The notes under the pieces: model-generated | The model's database searches: none | What the model saw: the letters and a program-made list of their open reading frames with translations, nothing else | Told to the model about the DNA's origin: nothing | Shown here: positions 25,469 to 33,680 of the stretch, piece by piece | Layout: each line of letters starts with the position of its first letter | Numbering within the stretch: the stretch's first letter is position 1 | Translations under genes and position numbers: made by a program | Assembly: GCA_937920475.1 (NCBI GenBank) | Contig: CALEUX010000104.1 | Location: forward strand, 1 to 36,269 | Direction: 5' to 3' | From: an uncultured Marinilabiliaceae bacterium | GTDB lineage: Bacteria > Bacteroidota > Bacteroidia > Bacteroidales > Marinilabiliaceae | Length of the DNA stretch: 36,269 bases

Positions 25469-25524
25469 TCTTAATTTCGAATTTAAACAGTTACAAAAAT
25501 AAATATGTTCTGCTTTATAAAAAT

Positions 25525-27813
25525 TTAAATTGATAATTTAATGCCAAAAAACACTGATCTTGGTAATGATGGCCCATAAACATATCCGGCATCACGCAGT
25601 TCTCCTTTATCAAAATCCTTCTGATAACTGTTAAAAATATTCTGAAAACCACCATTAATTTGGAGTTTAGTATGTTTATGCAATACAAACATACGGGATA
25701 AACGAATTCCAAAATCAAAAAAATCAGGTGTTGTTTTCTGGGTATCCTCTGGTATATATCCGGCAAAATGCTGAACCAACATGCTTCCTGTATATGTACC
25801 AGTCAACGAAAAATTAAAACCTGCAACCGGCTCACAAGTAAATGTTATATAGCCATATCTATCGGGTGTTCGAAACATTTTTCGCTGTGGTTTTAAAAAT
25901 GGATTATCGCTCCATTGGAGTGGTTGATTATACTTGCTGGATTGAAAGGTGGCCCCAAATTGCACCTGACAGCTTTGTCCTGGTATTATTCTACCTTCAA
26001 GATTAATTCCCGCCACAACAGCTCCCGAGCCATTGGTTCGTTCAAGAATTAAATTCCCAAACTCGTCAATGCCGGCTTCTTCCAAAACGAAAACATCATT
26101 TAAACTAGTATAAAAACCTTCAACCAGAAAATTGGTTTGAACGGCTCCAAAGTTTTGATAAAAGTCAATAGAGGCACTATAACTATCTGATTTTTCCATT
26201 TCCAGGTTAGGATCAAGTTTTATTATTGCAGGCCGACCGCCAATTATATCCACATGCAGATCCTCATCAAATGCCTGAGGCGCCCTAAATCCACCGGAAT
26301 AACTCGCCCTTAAATTAAATGCATCAGATAAAGCATAACGAACATTGAGCCTTGGACTAAACACAGGCTTTTCTATTAAATTATGTTTATCCAAACGACC
26401 TCCAATAAGTAAACTAAAGATTCTACTTTTCCACTCATTCTGAATAAAAAAGCTTTCAGTGTGAACTTCTTGTTCAAGAAATTTTCCATAGCCTGGGGCG
26501 CTATCATTGAGTTTATTGGTATTCACTTCTGCCCCAAAAGTTATATCGGATGGCATAAAAAGGAATGTATCCAGTGAAAAAACATATAAAAAACCTCCAA
26601 CAAAAGTATTGTCATCTGTTTTACCATAAGCGTTAGGATCTTTACTTGTACCATAATAGCTGTTTCTTTCAACTTTTTGCATAGAGGTAAACACACTTAA
26701 ACGGTGTTTGTAATCTTTTGAGAAAAGATCAAACTTTAGTCCTCCATTATTGATATTATGATTCAATTCCTCTGCAATATTAGCTTCATGGGGAGGTAAA
26801 TTGAATTCATCTCCACCACGTCTGTATTCTCCAAGATTATGATATTCAAATGAAAGCTTACTGTAATTTCCGGTTTTATAATAACCTCTGAATCCGACAT
26901 TTTTAGCATTGAGCTTCCCTATTTCGGAAAAATCATCATTATTATAATCAAATGGGGATCTTTGCCTGGAGGAACCAAATATCATAATTCCGGATTTGTG
27001 ATCATCTGAGACTACAGAAGCATTTAAAGTTGTACTAACATCGGGTTTTCTACCATAAATTAAACTGGTTGTATTTGAAAACTCAGCTGTATTTGCAACT
27101 GGTTCACGGGTAATTATATTAATTGTTCCGGCAATGGCGTTTGACCCAAATATTGCCGAACCTCCACCCCGAACAACTTCAACACGCTCTATCATGTTGG
27201 CCGGTATTTGTTCTAAACCATATACTCCAGCCAATGAGCTAAAAACAGGTCTGCTATCTATTAATATTTGGGAGTAAGGTCCGTCTAAACCATTTATCCG
27301 CACCTGTGTAAAACCGCAATTCTGACAATTATTCTCAACCCTTACCCCTGGTTGAAAATTAAGCCCCTGGGCTAAACAAACAGAATTAGTATTTTCAAAC
27401 AACATAGGTGTAATAACATTGACGATTGAAGGCGCCTCTCTTCTTCGGGTTTCTGTTCTATTTGCTGATACAACCACTCCCTCAAGCATTATTTTGTCCT
27501 CTTCAACCTCAAAATCTACTTCCAGACTAATCCCTTCACGCAAAACAACAATTTTCTCAATCGGCTTATAACCAATTCCGGTTGCCACAACTGTAAACGT
27601 TCCAAGGGGTAGATTCTTTAAAAAATAATGACCTGTAAGATCGGTGGCCGTCCCAATAGTTGTTCCTTTTAATGCTACACTAATAAATGGGATATGTTCT
27701 CCGGTTTTTTTGTTTACCACATGGCCAAACATATTAGCATCGGTATTTCGCTGGGCATACCCAATCAAAGAGGTTAAAACAAGAATATGTATCAATATAT
27801 AAATTCGCTTCAT
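25525..27813 (-). CDS. TonB-dependent receptor, probably for a metal or metal chelate
   Basis: This is an outer-membrane TonB receptor of the CirA/FepA type, not SusC-like. A signal peptide ends at GYAQ (about 21). A carboxypeptidase-regulatory-like domain (about 27-108) precedes the TonB-box-like EGVVVSA (111-117), the plug (about 118-240, with INGLDGPYSQILIDSRPVFS and VEVVRGGGSAIFGSNAIAGTINII) and a barrel ending in FFGIKLSI. The plug holds Cys163 and Cys166 in NNCQNCG, plus Cys146, an arrangement suited to binding or sensing a metal. At 762 residues it is of usual size. Its neighbours upstream (His-rich protein, ZIP transporter, DtxR-type regulator) support metal import. A 495-base spacer separates it from the His-rich gene, so it has its own promoter. 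Zinc, iron or manganese cannot be distinguished. Confidence 0.82.
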   Translation of the reverse strand: MKRIYILIHILVLTSLIGYAQRNTDANMFGHVVNKKTGEHIPFISVALKGTTIGTATDLTGHYFLKNLPLGTFTVVATGIGYKPIEKIVVLREGISLEVDFEVEEDKIMLEGVVVSANRTETRRREAPSIVNVITPMLFENTNSVCLAQGLNFQPGVRVENNCQNCGFTQVRINGLDGPYSQILIDSRPVFSSLAGVYGLEQIPANMIERVEVVRGGGSAIFGSNAIAGTINIITREPVANTAEFSNTTSLIYGRKPDVSTTLNASVVSDDHKSGIMIFGSSRQRSPFDYNNDDFSEIGKLNAKNVGFRGYYKTGNYSKLSFEYHNLGEYRRGGDEFNLPPHEANIAEELNHNINNGGLKFDLFSKDYKHRLSVFTSMQKVERNSYYGTSKDPNAYGKTDDNTFVGGFLYVFSLDTFLFMPSDITFGAEVNTNKLNDSAPGYGKFLEQEVHTESFFIQNEWKSRIFSLLIGGRLDKHNLIEKPVFSPRLNVRYALSDAFNLRASYSGGFRAPQAFDEDLHVDIIGGRPAIIKLDPNLEMEKSDSYSASIDFYQNFGAVQTNFLVEGFYTSLNDVFVLEEAGIDEFGNLILERTNGSGAVVAGINLEGRIIPGQSCQVQFGATFQSSKYNQPLQWSDNPFLKPQRKMFRTPDRYGYITFTCEPVAGFNFSLTGTYTGSMLVQHFAGYIPEDTQKTTPDFFDFGIRLSRMFVLHKHTKLQINGGFQNIFNSYQKDFDKGELRDAGYVYGPSLPRSVFFGIKLSI

Positions 27814-28308
27814 AAATCAAAGGTTTTATTAATTTTAAAAAACTACTTCTTATTTATATATAAACCCTTTGGAATTTGAATTCAGAATTCTAAAATGCAA
27901 TTCGAGGTTGAGTCCAGAATTCATAATTGTCAATGCTCTGTATCAAAGAGTCAGTTATAAAAAAGTAGAAATTAATCAGAAAACAGCAGATAATAATATT
28001 CGTTAACTGCTAAACTTTTGTCATTTTTAAATACCTCAAATTAAGCAATATAGGACTGTATTTAGCACGTCCTTTTTTACTCAATTTTTAAGATTTCAGA
28101 AAAGACATCAACTTATTTCTACTTTGACACTTTTAAATCACAAACTGATTTTGCCCTTACAGGGCGACTATTTGGTTTGGTTTACCTTCATAGGGCGTTG
28201 CCCTATGCTGATGATGTTGCCCCGTTGGGGCTGGTTATCAATAATTCACTTTTAAGCATGTTTGTTTTCAAAAATAACCTAAAAGAATCGTAATCTGTCA
28301 AAGTAGAA
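27814..28308. other. 495-base AT-rich spacer with no gene
   Basis: No convincing ORF is present. The left half (27814-28130) is AT-rich and should contain the TonB receptor promoter on the minus strand, although I find no clear TAnnTTTG box. CAGAATTC occurs twice near 27881 and 27922. The right half holds the three-hairpin element at 28151-28231. Confidence 0.6.
28151..28231. repeat. REP-like element of three GC-rich hairpins
   Basis: Three perfect hairpins with 3-base loops follow one another: GCCCT-TAC-AGGGC (28153-28165), CATAGGGC-GTT-GCCCTATG (28189-28207) and GCCCC-GTT-GGGGC (28219-28231). Their linkers (ATTTGGTTTGGTTTACCTT and CTGATGATGTT) and the GCCCT/GGGC wording match the style of extragenic palindromes widespread in Bacteroidota genomes. 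It lies between the 3' end of the His-rich gene and the 5' region of the TonB receptor gene. Confidence 0.7.
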
Positions 28309-28662
28309 TTATATGAAATGAATTGGTGGACCTCGTAAAGAATAGGTATAACAGGGATATGGCAATCCATGCTGAGGATTGTTTATGAAATTATTAACTT
28401 CCACAAAAGAAAAAACAATATCCGGCAAACAAAAAGTTACCGCTGTTGTGGAAACATAATCAGATAAATAGTGTAAAACCAACAACTCAGATGCCGAATG
28501 ACTATGTGATTGGCCATCCGGATTTGACTTATAGGGATGAGAATGAACTACTGTAACACCATTGAAATTGTGGGAATGAGAAAGCAACTTAATACTCCCA
28601 TAATAACTAATAAATAGTATTAACAGACACCATCTTAATAAAGCAGAATATTTATCTCTCAT
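28309..28662 (-). CDS. Small His-rich membrane-associated protein
   Basis: I do not recognise a named family with certainty. The 117-residue protein has an N-terminal hydrophobic segment (about 8-28, signal anchor or signal peptide) and then a His-rich stretch (about 29-58) with HSHNFNG, VVHSHPY and QSHSHSASE, followed by a second hydrophobic region (about 70-90) and a Pro/Tyr-rich tail. Alternating His-x-His pairs strongly suggest binding of zinc or another divalent metal at the periplasmic face. Its position, 65 bases downstream of the ZIP transporter gene and upstream of the TonB receptor, supports a part in metal uptake, for instance as a periplasmic metal buffer or sensor. Function is inference only; the ORF itself is supported by its composition and gene order. 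Confidence 0.65.
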   Translation of the reverse strand: MRDKYSALLRWCLLILFISYYGSIKLLSHSHNFNGVTVVHSHPYKSNPDGQSHSHSASELLVLHYLSDYVSTTAVTFCLPDIVFSFVEVNNFINNPQHGLPYPCYTYSLRGPPIHFI

Positions 28663-28727
28663 TCCTTTTAGTAGATTTCTGATTTGCTAGAATTAAGCTT
28701 TTTGTCCAAAAAAATATCAATTACGGC

Positions 28728-29546
28728 CTAAATAAACATTAATAAACTTACAGCCATAACCAGCATTCCTCCAAACAACCCGTACACTGACAGGTGCGCC
28801 TCGCCATATTCGCGGGCAGCGGGCAAAAGTTCGTCAAAACTTATAAAAACCATTATACCGGCTACCGATGCAAAAACAATCCCCGACAATAATGGCCCCA
28901 TAAACGGCATTAAAATCAAATAACCAACCAATGCCCCAATGGGTTCAGAGAGGCCCGACAAAAAGCTGAATTTAAATGCTTTTCGCCTGCTGCCTGTAGC
29001 ATAAAAAATGGGCACCGAAACAGCAATTCCTTCAGGAATATTGTGAATGGCAATGGCCACTGCAATGGCAATACCCAGGTTGGGATCGGCCAGGGCCGCT
29101 GTAAAAGTCGCCAAACCTTCAGGGAAATTGTGAATGCCAATGGCCAATCCGGTCATCAGTCCCATGCGCATAAGCTTTTTCTCTTTCTTTTTCTTTTCCC
29201 GCTGGTCTTCAGTCATATTTTCAATCAGATTCACCTCATGCGGATTCTCTTTCTTTGGAATTAATTTATCAATCAGTGCGATGAGTAGCATCCCTCCAAA
29301 AAACGAAAGAACGGTTACCCAAGTTCCACTGTGCTCACCCATGTAACCTGTAAGCTCCTCTTTTGCCTTCACAAATATTTCAACAAATGAGACATAAATC
29401 ATGACGCCAGCTGAAAACCCCAACGCTATTGATAAAAATTTAGTATTGGTACGTTTGGCAAAAAAAGCCATGGCACTGCCAATTCCGGTAGATAAGCCGG
29501 CCAGCAGTGTTAGCCCAAATGCAAATAAAACATTATTGATCTCCAT
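28728..29546 (-). CDS. zupT: ZIP-family divalent metal transporter
   Basis: This inner-membrane carrier imports zinc and often manganese or iron. About eight transmembrane segments are visible over 272 residues. The metal-binding helices carry the ZIP signatures HNFPEG (139-144) and HNIPEG (168-173), and a charged cytoplasmic loop (about 97-126) is rich in Lys and Glu ([11 protein letters not shown]), as in ZupT. The ATG at 29546 is preferred; an ATG at 29555 would add MFI. The gene begins 13 bases inside the end of the DtxR-type regulator gene, so both are one transcription unit and likely translationally coupled. The regulator probably represses this operon when metal is plentiful. Confidence 0.92.
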   Translation of the reverse strand: MEINNVLFAFGLTLLAGLSTGIGSAMAFFAKRTNTKFLSIALGFSAGVMIYVSFVEIFVKAKEELTGYMGEHSGTWVTVLSFFGGMLLIALIDKLIPKKENPHEVNLIENMTEDQREKKKKEKKLMRMGLMTGLAIGIHNFPEGLATFTAALADPNLGIAIAVAIAIHNIPEGIAVSVPIFYATGSRRKAFKFSFLSGLSEPIGALVGYLILMPFMGPLLSGIVFASVAGIMVFISFDELLPAAREYGEAHLSVYGLFGGMLVMAVSLLMFI

Positions 29547-30213
29547 AATGAACATTTTTACCTTCCTTACATAAAATAAGGGTAACCAAAGAACCGGGTA
29601 AAATTAGTTTTTCTCCTTTAATTCTTATTTCCATACTTCCATCAAAATCGAACAGGCGAATAACTTCTATTTTAATTCCTGGTTTTATACCATAATGCTG
29701 AAACATTTCATAAACCTCTTTTTCGCGAATACTAATTCTGATAATTTTCACCCGCATGCCTTCGTTAACCTCAACTAAAGGTATTAAATCTGATTCATCG
29801 GGCAATAATCCCTCTATAGAGGGAATGGGCTCGCCATGCGGATCGTATTGTGGAAACCCAAGAAACTCATCCAGCCGATGCATTAATTCAATGGATGTTT
29901 CATGTTCCAGCCGTTCAGCTTCCTTATGTATATCGGCCATATCCATATTCAAAACTTTATATAAAAAGAGTTCCCATAAACGATGCTTTCTAATAACCTG
30001 AAGTGCTTCCAGTTTTCCGGTTTCAGTTAATACAATCTCTTTGTAAGGTGAGTAATCAACAATTCCCTTTCGTGAAAGTTTACGCGACATATCGGTAATA
30101 CCTGCAGAGCTAATACCCAGCCTGGCGGCCAGCGCCGAGCCGGTTACCTTTTTACCTTCCTCAATACCGAGAACGTAAACAGCCTTCAGAAAATTATCAA
30201 TAGAAACAGACAT
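29533..30213 (-). CDS. DtxR/MntR-type metal-dependent repressor
   Basis: This is a cytoplasmic regulator that binds DNA when loaded with Mn or Fe. An N-terminal winged helix (about 1-70, with [20 protein letters not shown]) is followed by the dimerisation domain (about 71-140) and a C-terminal FeoA/SH3-like domain (about 150-226, MRVKIIRIS to GSLVTLIL). Metal-site residues His77, Glu100, Glu103 and His104 match Bacillus MntR His77/Glu99/Glu102/His103. By my alignment the N-terminal ligand positions (MntR Asp8 and Glu11) are Asn7 and Lys10, so the metal site may differ. The ATG at 30213 is chosen over an upstream TTG at 30234, which would overlap the promoter boxes. It is the first gene of an operon with the ZIP transporter, and its promoter carries two palindromes consistent with autoregulation. 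Confidence 0.9.
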   Translation of the reverse strand: MSVSIDNFLKAVYVLGIEEGKKVTGSALAARLGISSAGITDMSRKLSRKGIVDYSPYKEIVLTETGKLEALQVIRKHRLWELFLYKVLNMDMADIHKEAERLEHETSIELMHRLDEFLGFPQYDPHGEPIPSIEGLLPDESDLIPLVEVNEGMRVKIIRISIREKEVYEMFQHYGIKPGIKIEVIRLFDFDGSMEIRIKGEKLILPGSLVTLILCKEGKNVHYGDQ

Positions 30214-30235
30214 TTTTAATAAACTAAAATACAAA

Positions 30236-30283
30236 TTTAAGCAAGCTTAATTATTTTTGCAAATATATTTAAACAAACTTAAT
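30236..30283. promoter_or_regulatory. Two repeat palindromes, probable DtxR-family operator
   Basis: TTTAAGCAAGCTTAAT (30236-30251) and TTTAAACAAACTTAAT (30268-30283) are the same 16-base word with two differences, 32 bases apart. The first contains the inverted repeat TTAAGC-AA-GCTTAA. The second lies in the spacer between the -33 and -7 boxes of the dtxR promoter and the first covers the likely transcription start, the arrangement expected of a repressor site. Confidence 0.6.
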
Positions 30284-30290
30284 ACACAAA
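30260..30290 (-). promoter_or_regulatory. Promoter of the dtxR-zupT operon
   Basis: On the minus strand TTTG (30290-30287), a 19-base spacer and TATATTTG (30267-30260) match the Bacteroidota -33/-7 consensus exactly. The ATG is at 30213, leaving a leader of roughly 40 bases. Confidence 0.65.
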
Positions 30291-30726
30291 AACAATTGTC
30301 GTTTAGTTATTGTTATTAAGCATTTCCAATATTCGCCCTTTAGTCCCCAATGGGCTGCCACCCCAAACATATATAGGAATTAAGGGATAGCGGGAGGAAA
30401 AGATGCTTTTACTAAAAGACCTCCGATTGAAGTTTTTGATATGAAAATAGAGATATCAGCACCACACCTCTAAAATGGAAAGTAATAAACCAATTCTAAA
30501 TAAATCTACCAATAATGTACTAATGTTTTGTCAATCATACATATTAAAAGTGCTAGGTATTAGCTGCCAGGAACTAAGAACTAGCAGCTAAAGACACCTG
30601 CCTTTTTCTGTAGACTTGTCACTATAATGTTAAATAATTACTATTATACCCTTAATTGATGCATTTTCTTAAAAAAAATAAGAATATTTGTTGTTTAAAT
30701 AGTATTACAAAAAACATTATAAAACG
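30284..30726. other. Spacer between divergent dtxR and alkaline phosphatase genes
   Basis: No gene is seen. The stretch is AT-rich, with a GC-richer island near 30335-30365 containing GCCC/GGGC that resembles a decayed REP hairpin. TTAGCTGC (30560-30567) pairs with GCAGCTAA (30584-30591) over a 16-base loop. The surrounding ATTAGCTGCCAGG word is shared with 1413-1425. The promoter of the phosphatase gene should lie in 30600-30726; AATATTTG at 30683-30690 is a one-mismatch -7 candidate. Confidence 0.5.
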
Positions 30727-31857
30727 ATGAAAAGATTTACATTGATAGCATGGATGGTTTTGGTAGGATTAACCACCATACATGCCCAAAAAAGCGATTC
30801 ACTGGCCACTTTTACCAATACGGCCAAACATGAAGTTGTTACAATAAAACAGCCAAAATTTAAAAGTAAACCCAAAAATATCATTCTGTTTATTGGTGAT
30901 GGAATGGGTGTTGCTCAGGTTTATGCAGGCTTAGTAGCCAATAGGGGACAACTTAATATCAACCACATGAAGCACATTGGCTTTATTCAAACCCAGAGTG
31001 CCGACAGATTTGTAACCGACTCAGGGGCCGGTGGAACAGCCATCGCTACAGGCGTTAGAACCTACAATGGTGCCATTGGCGTTGACATTAACAAACAACC
31101 GGTAAAATCCATACTTCAGATAAGTGATGAAAGGGGAAAAGCCACCGGATTGGTTTCAACGTCAGCTATCACTCATGCCACCCCAGCCTCTTTTATAGCC
31201 CACCAGCCTTCGCGTAATATGTATGAAGAAATTGCCGCTGATTTTCTAAAAACCGACATCGATATTTTCATTGGTGGTGGAGAAGATCATTTTACCAAAC
31301 GTAAAGATGGACGAAATCTGGTTGAAGAATTGCGTGCAAAAGGGTACTCGGTGTTCTCTGGGTTGGATGAAGCTCAGTCGATTCAGAAAGCACCCATGGC
31401 CATATTTGCCGCCGCCGAACACACTGAAACTTATCCCAACCGTGGAAATATGCTGCCTGTGGCCACTCAAAAAGCCATTGATGTACTGAAGCAAGATAAA
31501 AAAGGCTTCTTTTTGATGGTAGAAGGATCGCAAATTGATTGGGGAGGCCATGCCAACAGCACGCCTTACATTATTAATGAAGTTCTCGATATGGACATAG
31601 CCGTTGGTAAAGCATTGGAATTTGCAGCTCAAAACCGTGAAACGCTGGTTATAGTAACTGCCGATCACGAAACTGGAGGCATGACCATTAACGGTGGTAA
31701 TTACACTGCAGGAACCGTAACTGCCCGTTATACCACCACCGACCATTCGGCTGTGATGGTACCGGTATTTGCTTATGGCCCGGGTGCCGAAGAATTTATA
31801 GGGATTTACAACAATACTGATATTTTTCTGAAGATTAAAAAACTATTTGGCTTTTAA
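30727..31857 (+). CDS. Alkaline phosphatase, secreted
   Basis: This periplasmic or surface enzyme releases phosphate from monoesters with a two-zinc, one-magnesium site. A signal peptide ends at IHAQ (about residue 21). Metal and catalytic motifs are in order: Asp58 in FIGDGMG, the nucleophile Ser99 in VTDSGAGGTAIATG, THATPASF, EGSQIDWGGHAN and TADHETGG, then a His in TTDHSAVMVPVFAYGPGA. At 376 residues it is a compact PhoA-type enzyme without large insertions. It stands alone on the plus strand, divergent from dtxR and followed by the cobalamin riboswitch, so it appears monocistronic. No Pho-box can be recognised with confidence. Confidence 0.94.
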   Translation: MKRFTLIAWMVLVGLTTIHAQKSDSLATFTNTAKHEVVTIKQPKFKSKPKNIILFIGDGMGVAQVYAGLVANRGQLNINHMKHIGFIQTQSADRFVTDSGAGGTAIATGVRTYNGAIGVDINKQPVKSILQISDERGKATGLVSTSAITHATPASFIAHQPSRNMYEEIAADFLKTDIDIFIGGGEDHFTKRKDGRNLVEELRAKGYSVFSGLDEAQSIQKAPMAIFAAAEHTETYPNRGNMLPVATQKAIDVLKQDKKGFFLMVEGSQIDWGGHANSTPYIINEVLDMDIAVGKALEFAAQNRETLVIVTADHETGGMTINGGNYTAGTVTARYTTTDHSAVMVPVFAYGPGAEEFIGIYNNTDIFLKIKKLFGF

Positions 31858-31910
31858 ATAATCATAAACAAAAAAACGATACCTAATCTTTCCAGATAAA
31901 TAACTTTCAC

Positions 31911-31918
31911 TATTTTTG
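31911..31918 (+). promoter_or_regulatory. Probable -7 box before cobalamin riboswitch 1
   Basis: TATTTTTG matches TAnnTTTG and lies 11 bases before the first base of the riboswitch P1 stem, as expected for the promoter of a riboswitch leader. No clear -33 element is seen. Confidence 0.45.
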
Positions 31919-31929
31919 CTGTATCAATA

Positions 31930-32102
31930 ATTGGTGGATTTCTCCTTTTCAGGGGAAACCTTAATATGGGAATCCGGTGTAAATCCGGAGCTGTACCCGC
32001 AGCTGTAAGTCCTTTTCAGGGTTTTTGAAATCTTTTGCCACTGTTCCGGTGTATCGGGATGGGAAGGCTCAAAAACCGGGACGAGTCAGAAGACCTGCCA
32101 AT
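31930..32102 (+). ncRNA. Cobalamin riboswitch 1
   Basis: This is an adenosylcobalamin/cobalamin-sensing aptamer in the leader of the B12 uptake genes. ATTGG (31930-31934) and CCAAT (32098-32102) form P1. The core contains GGGAATCCGGTG, GGAGCTGTACCCGCAGCTGTAAG (its conserved heart spans 31987-32009), GCCACTG, GGGATGGGAAGG and the B12 box AGTCAGAAGACCTGCC (32084-32099). An AT-rich possible hairpin near 32142-32158 followed by ATTTTTTT (32159-32166) could be the terminator arm of the expression platform. Cobalamin would switch off the DUF71-btuFCD operon downstream. Confidence 0.95.
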
Positions 32103-32189
32103 CAATCTAATGTTTTATCCGAACTTCGGGGAAAAAGTTTGAGAGTAATTACTATTCTATTTTTTTCGTGAAGGCTTAACCGTTTTCTA

Positions 32190-32843
32190 ATGAAAGCTTT
32201 TGCTTCGTGGAGCGGCGGCAAGGACTGTATGTATGCCTTGCACCGTTTTCTAAAGGATTACCCCAACGGGGTGCATACCTTATTGAACATGTGCGATGCC
32301 TCGGGCGACCACTCCGGTTCGCATGGCATCCCATCGGCATTGATAAAAGAACAGGCCTCCTGCATGAATCTGCCACTGTTTCAGCAGCCAACATCGCGAC
32401 AGGATTACGAGCAGCAGTTTAAACTGGCCATCGCAAAACTAAAAGCACAGGGCGTTGACTCAGGTATTTTTGGCGACATCTACCTGCAAGCGCACCGCGA
32501 CTGGATTGAGCGCGTGTGCAGCGAATGCGGCATTGTTCCAGTATTTCCGTTGTGGGGTGAGGATACCGCATCTCTGCTAAAATCCTTCATCGACGAGGGC
32601 TTTAAAGCCATCACGGTGGCAGTAAAGAGTGACGCACTTGCCGACCACTGGCTCGACCGCCAACTGGACCTCTCATTTTACAACGATATCTGCCGTTTAG
32701 ACGGAATTGACCCATGTGCCGAGCAGGGCGAATACCACACATTTGTATTCGATGGCCCGCTTTTCCAAAAGCCGGTAGCATTTACCCGAAAAAACAGATA
32801 TCACGAAAACGGTCACTTTTTCCTCTCCATCCACAACCTCTAA
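32190..32843 (+). CDS. DUF71/COG2102 adenine nucleotide alpha hydrolase, B12-linked
   Basis: This is a cytoplasmic ATP-using PP-loop enzyme of the family that includes diphthamide amidase (Dph6). The PP-loop SWSGGKDC is at residues 6-13, and the family C-terminal motif GEYHTFVFDGPLF is present. At 217 residues it lacks the extra domains of the eukaryotic protein. Bacteria have no diphthamide; comparative genomics has proposed a separate B12-salvage role for DUF71 members that are under cobalamin riboswitches and near btu genes. This gene fits that description exactly, being first behind riboswitch 1 and 12 bases before btuF. The reaction is not established; amide formation on a cobalamin precursor side chain is an inference from the ATP-dependent amidation chemistry of Dph6. 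Confidence 0.85.
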   Translation: MKAFASWSGGKDCMYALHRFLKDYPNGVHTLLNMCDASGDHSGSHGIPSALIKEQASCMNLPLFQQPTSRQDYEQQFKLAIAKLKAQGVDSGIFGDIYLQAHRDWIERVCSECGIVPVFPLWGEDTASLLKSFIDEGFKAITVAVKSDALADHWLDRQLDLSFYNDICRLDGIDPCAEQGEYHTFVFDGPLFQKPVAFTRKNRYHENGHFFLSIHNL

Positions 32844-32855
32844 AATCACAAAAAA

Positions 32856-33671
32856 ATGAAAACCCTCTTAACCTCGATATTGCTGTTTATCTCCATCGCA
32901 TCTGTAACGTCACAGAAAATTGAGCGCATCATCTCACTTGCACCCTCATTAACAAAAAGCATCTACTATCTGGAAGCAGCAGACAAACTCATGGGGCACA
33001 CCTCTTTTTGCCACATCGCCAAAAGCGACAACAAAAAGGTGGTAGCCACTGCGGTGAAAGTAAACATAGAAAAAGTGGTATCCATGCGGCCCGACCTGGT
33101 AGTAGCTACCACCATTACCAATCCTGAAACCATTGCCATGCTCCGAAAGGCCGGTCTGCGAGTAGAGGTGTTCAGCACGCCAAAATCGTTTGACGAGATT
33201 TGCACACAGTTCGTCAATCTGGGAACTATTCTTGGAAAGGACGAAAAAGCCAATGCCATTGTAGTAGATGCCAAAAAGCAGGTTGCTGAAATAAGGGCAC
33301 AGAAACGCTCGTCTGAGCCATTGCGATTTTTTATACAGATAGGTGCCAAACCGCTTTATGCCGTTTTGGAAAACACTTTTATGAATGATTACATCACCTT
33401 TCTGGGCGGTAAAAACATCGCCGACGGACTTACACGCGGAACCCTCACAAGAGAGTATGTGCTTGTGAACAAGCCTGACGTAATTGTAGTGGTAACCATG
33501 GGCATAGTGGGCGACGAAGAGGTGAAAACCTGGCGCAGCTACGCACACCTGCCGGCAGTTAGCAATAATAGGGTATTCATTGTTGAGTCTGATATGGCCT
33601 GCACGCCCACACCACCTGACTTTTTGAAAACACTGCAGATTCTTAACGAACTGATAGCACAAACCCACTAA
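32856..33671 (+). CDS. btuF: Cobalamin ABC transporter substrate-binding protein
   Basis: This is a periplasmic binding protein of the BtuF/FhuD helical-backbone type (Peripla_BP_2). A signal peptide ends at VTSQ (about 20), without a lipobox. The body shows ERIISLAPSLTKSIYYLEAADKLMGHTSFC, then the strand RPDLVVATTITNPETIAMLRKAGLRVEVF near residue 75, the rigid linker helix around 105-145 and the C-lobe with VLVNKPDVIVVV. At 271 residues it is typical. It is 12 bases after the DUF71 gene and 9 bases before the permease gene. Cobalamin as ligand is inferred from the riboswitch and operon; the fold alone would also suit haem or siderophores. Confidence 0.88.
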   Translation: MKTLLTSILLFISIASVTSQKIERIISLAPSLTKSIYYLEAADKLMGHTSFCHIAKSDNKKVVATAVKVNIEKVVSMRPDLVVATTITNPETIAMLRKAGLRVEVFSTPKSFDEICTQFVNLGTILGKDEKANAIVVDAKKQVAEIRAQKRSSEPLRFFIQIGAKPLYAVLENTFMNDYITFLGGKNIADGLTRGTLTREYVLVNKPDVIVVVTMGIVGDEEVKTWRSYAHLPAVSNNRVFIVESDMACTPTPPDFLKTLQILNELIAQTH

Positions 33672-33680
33672 CCCAATATC

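Noticed and set aside
31246-31746. 166-residue frame opposite the alkaline phosphatase
   Set aside because: Antisense to an intact, motif-complete enzyme; composition is that of a shadow frame.
30727-31857. Alkaline phosphatase as partner of the EEP protein in glucan dephosphorylation
   Set aside because: It is 7 kb from the PUL, beyond genes on the opposite strand; nothing in the sequence links them.
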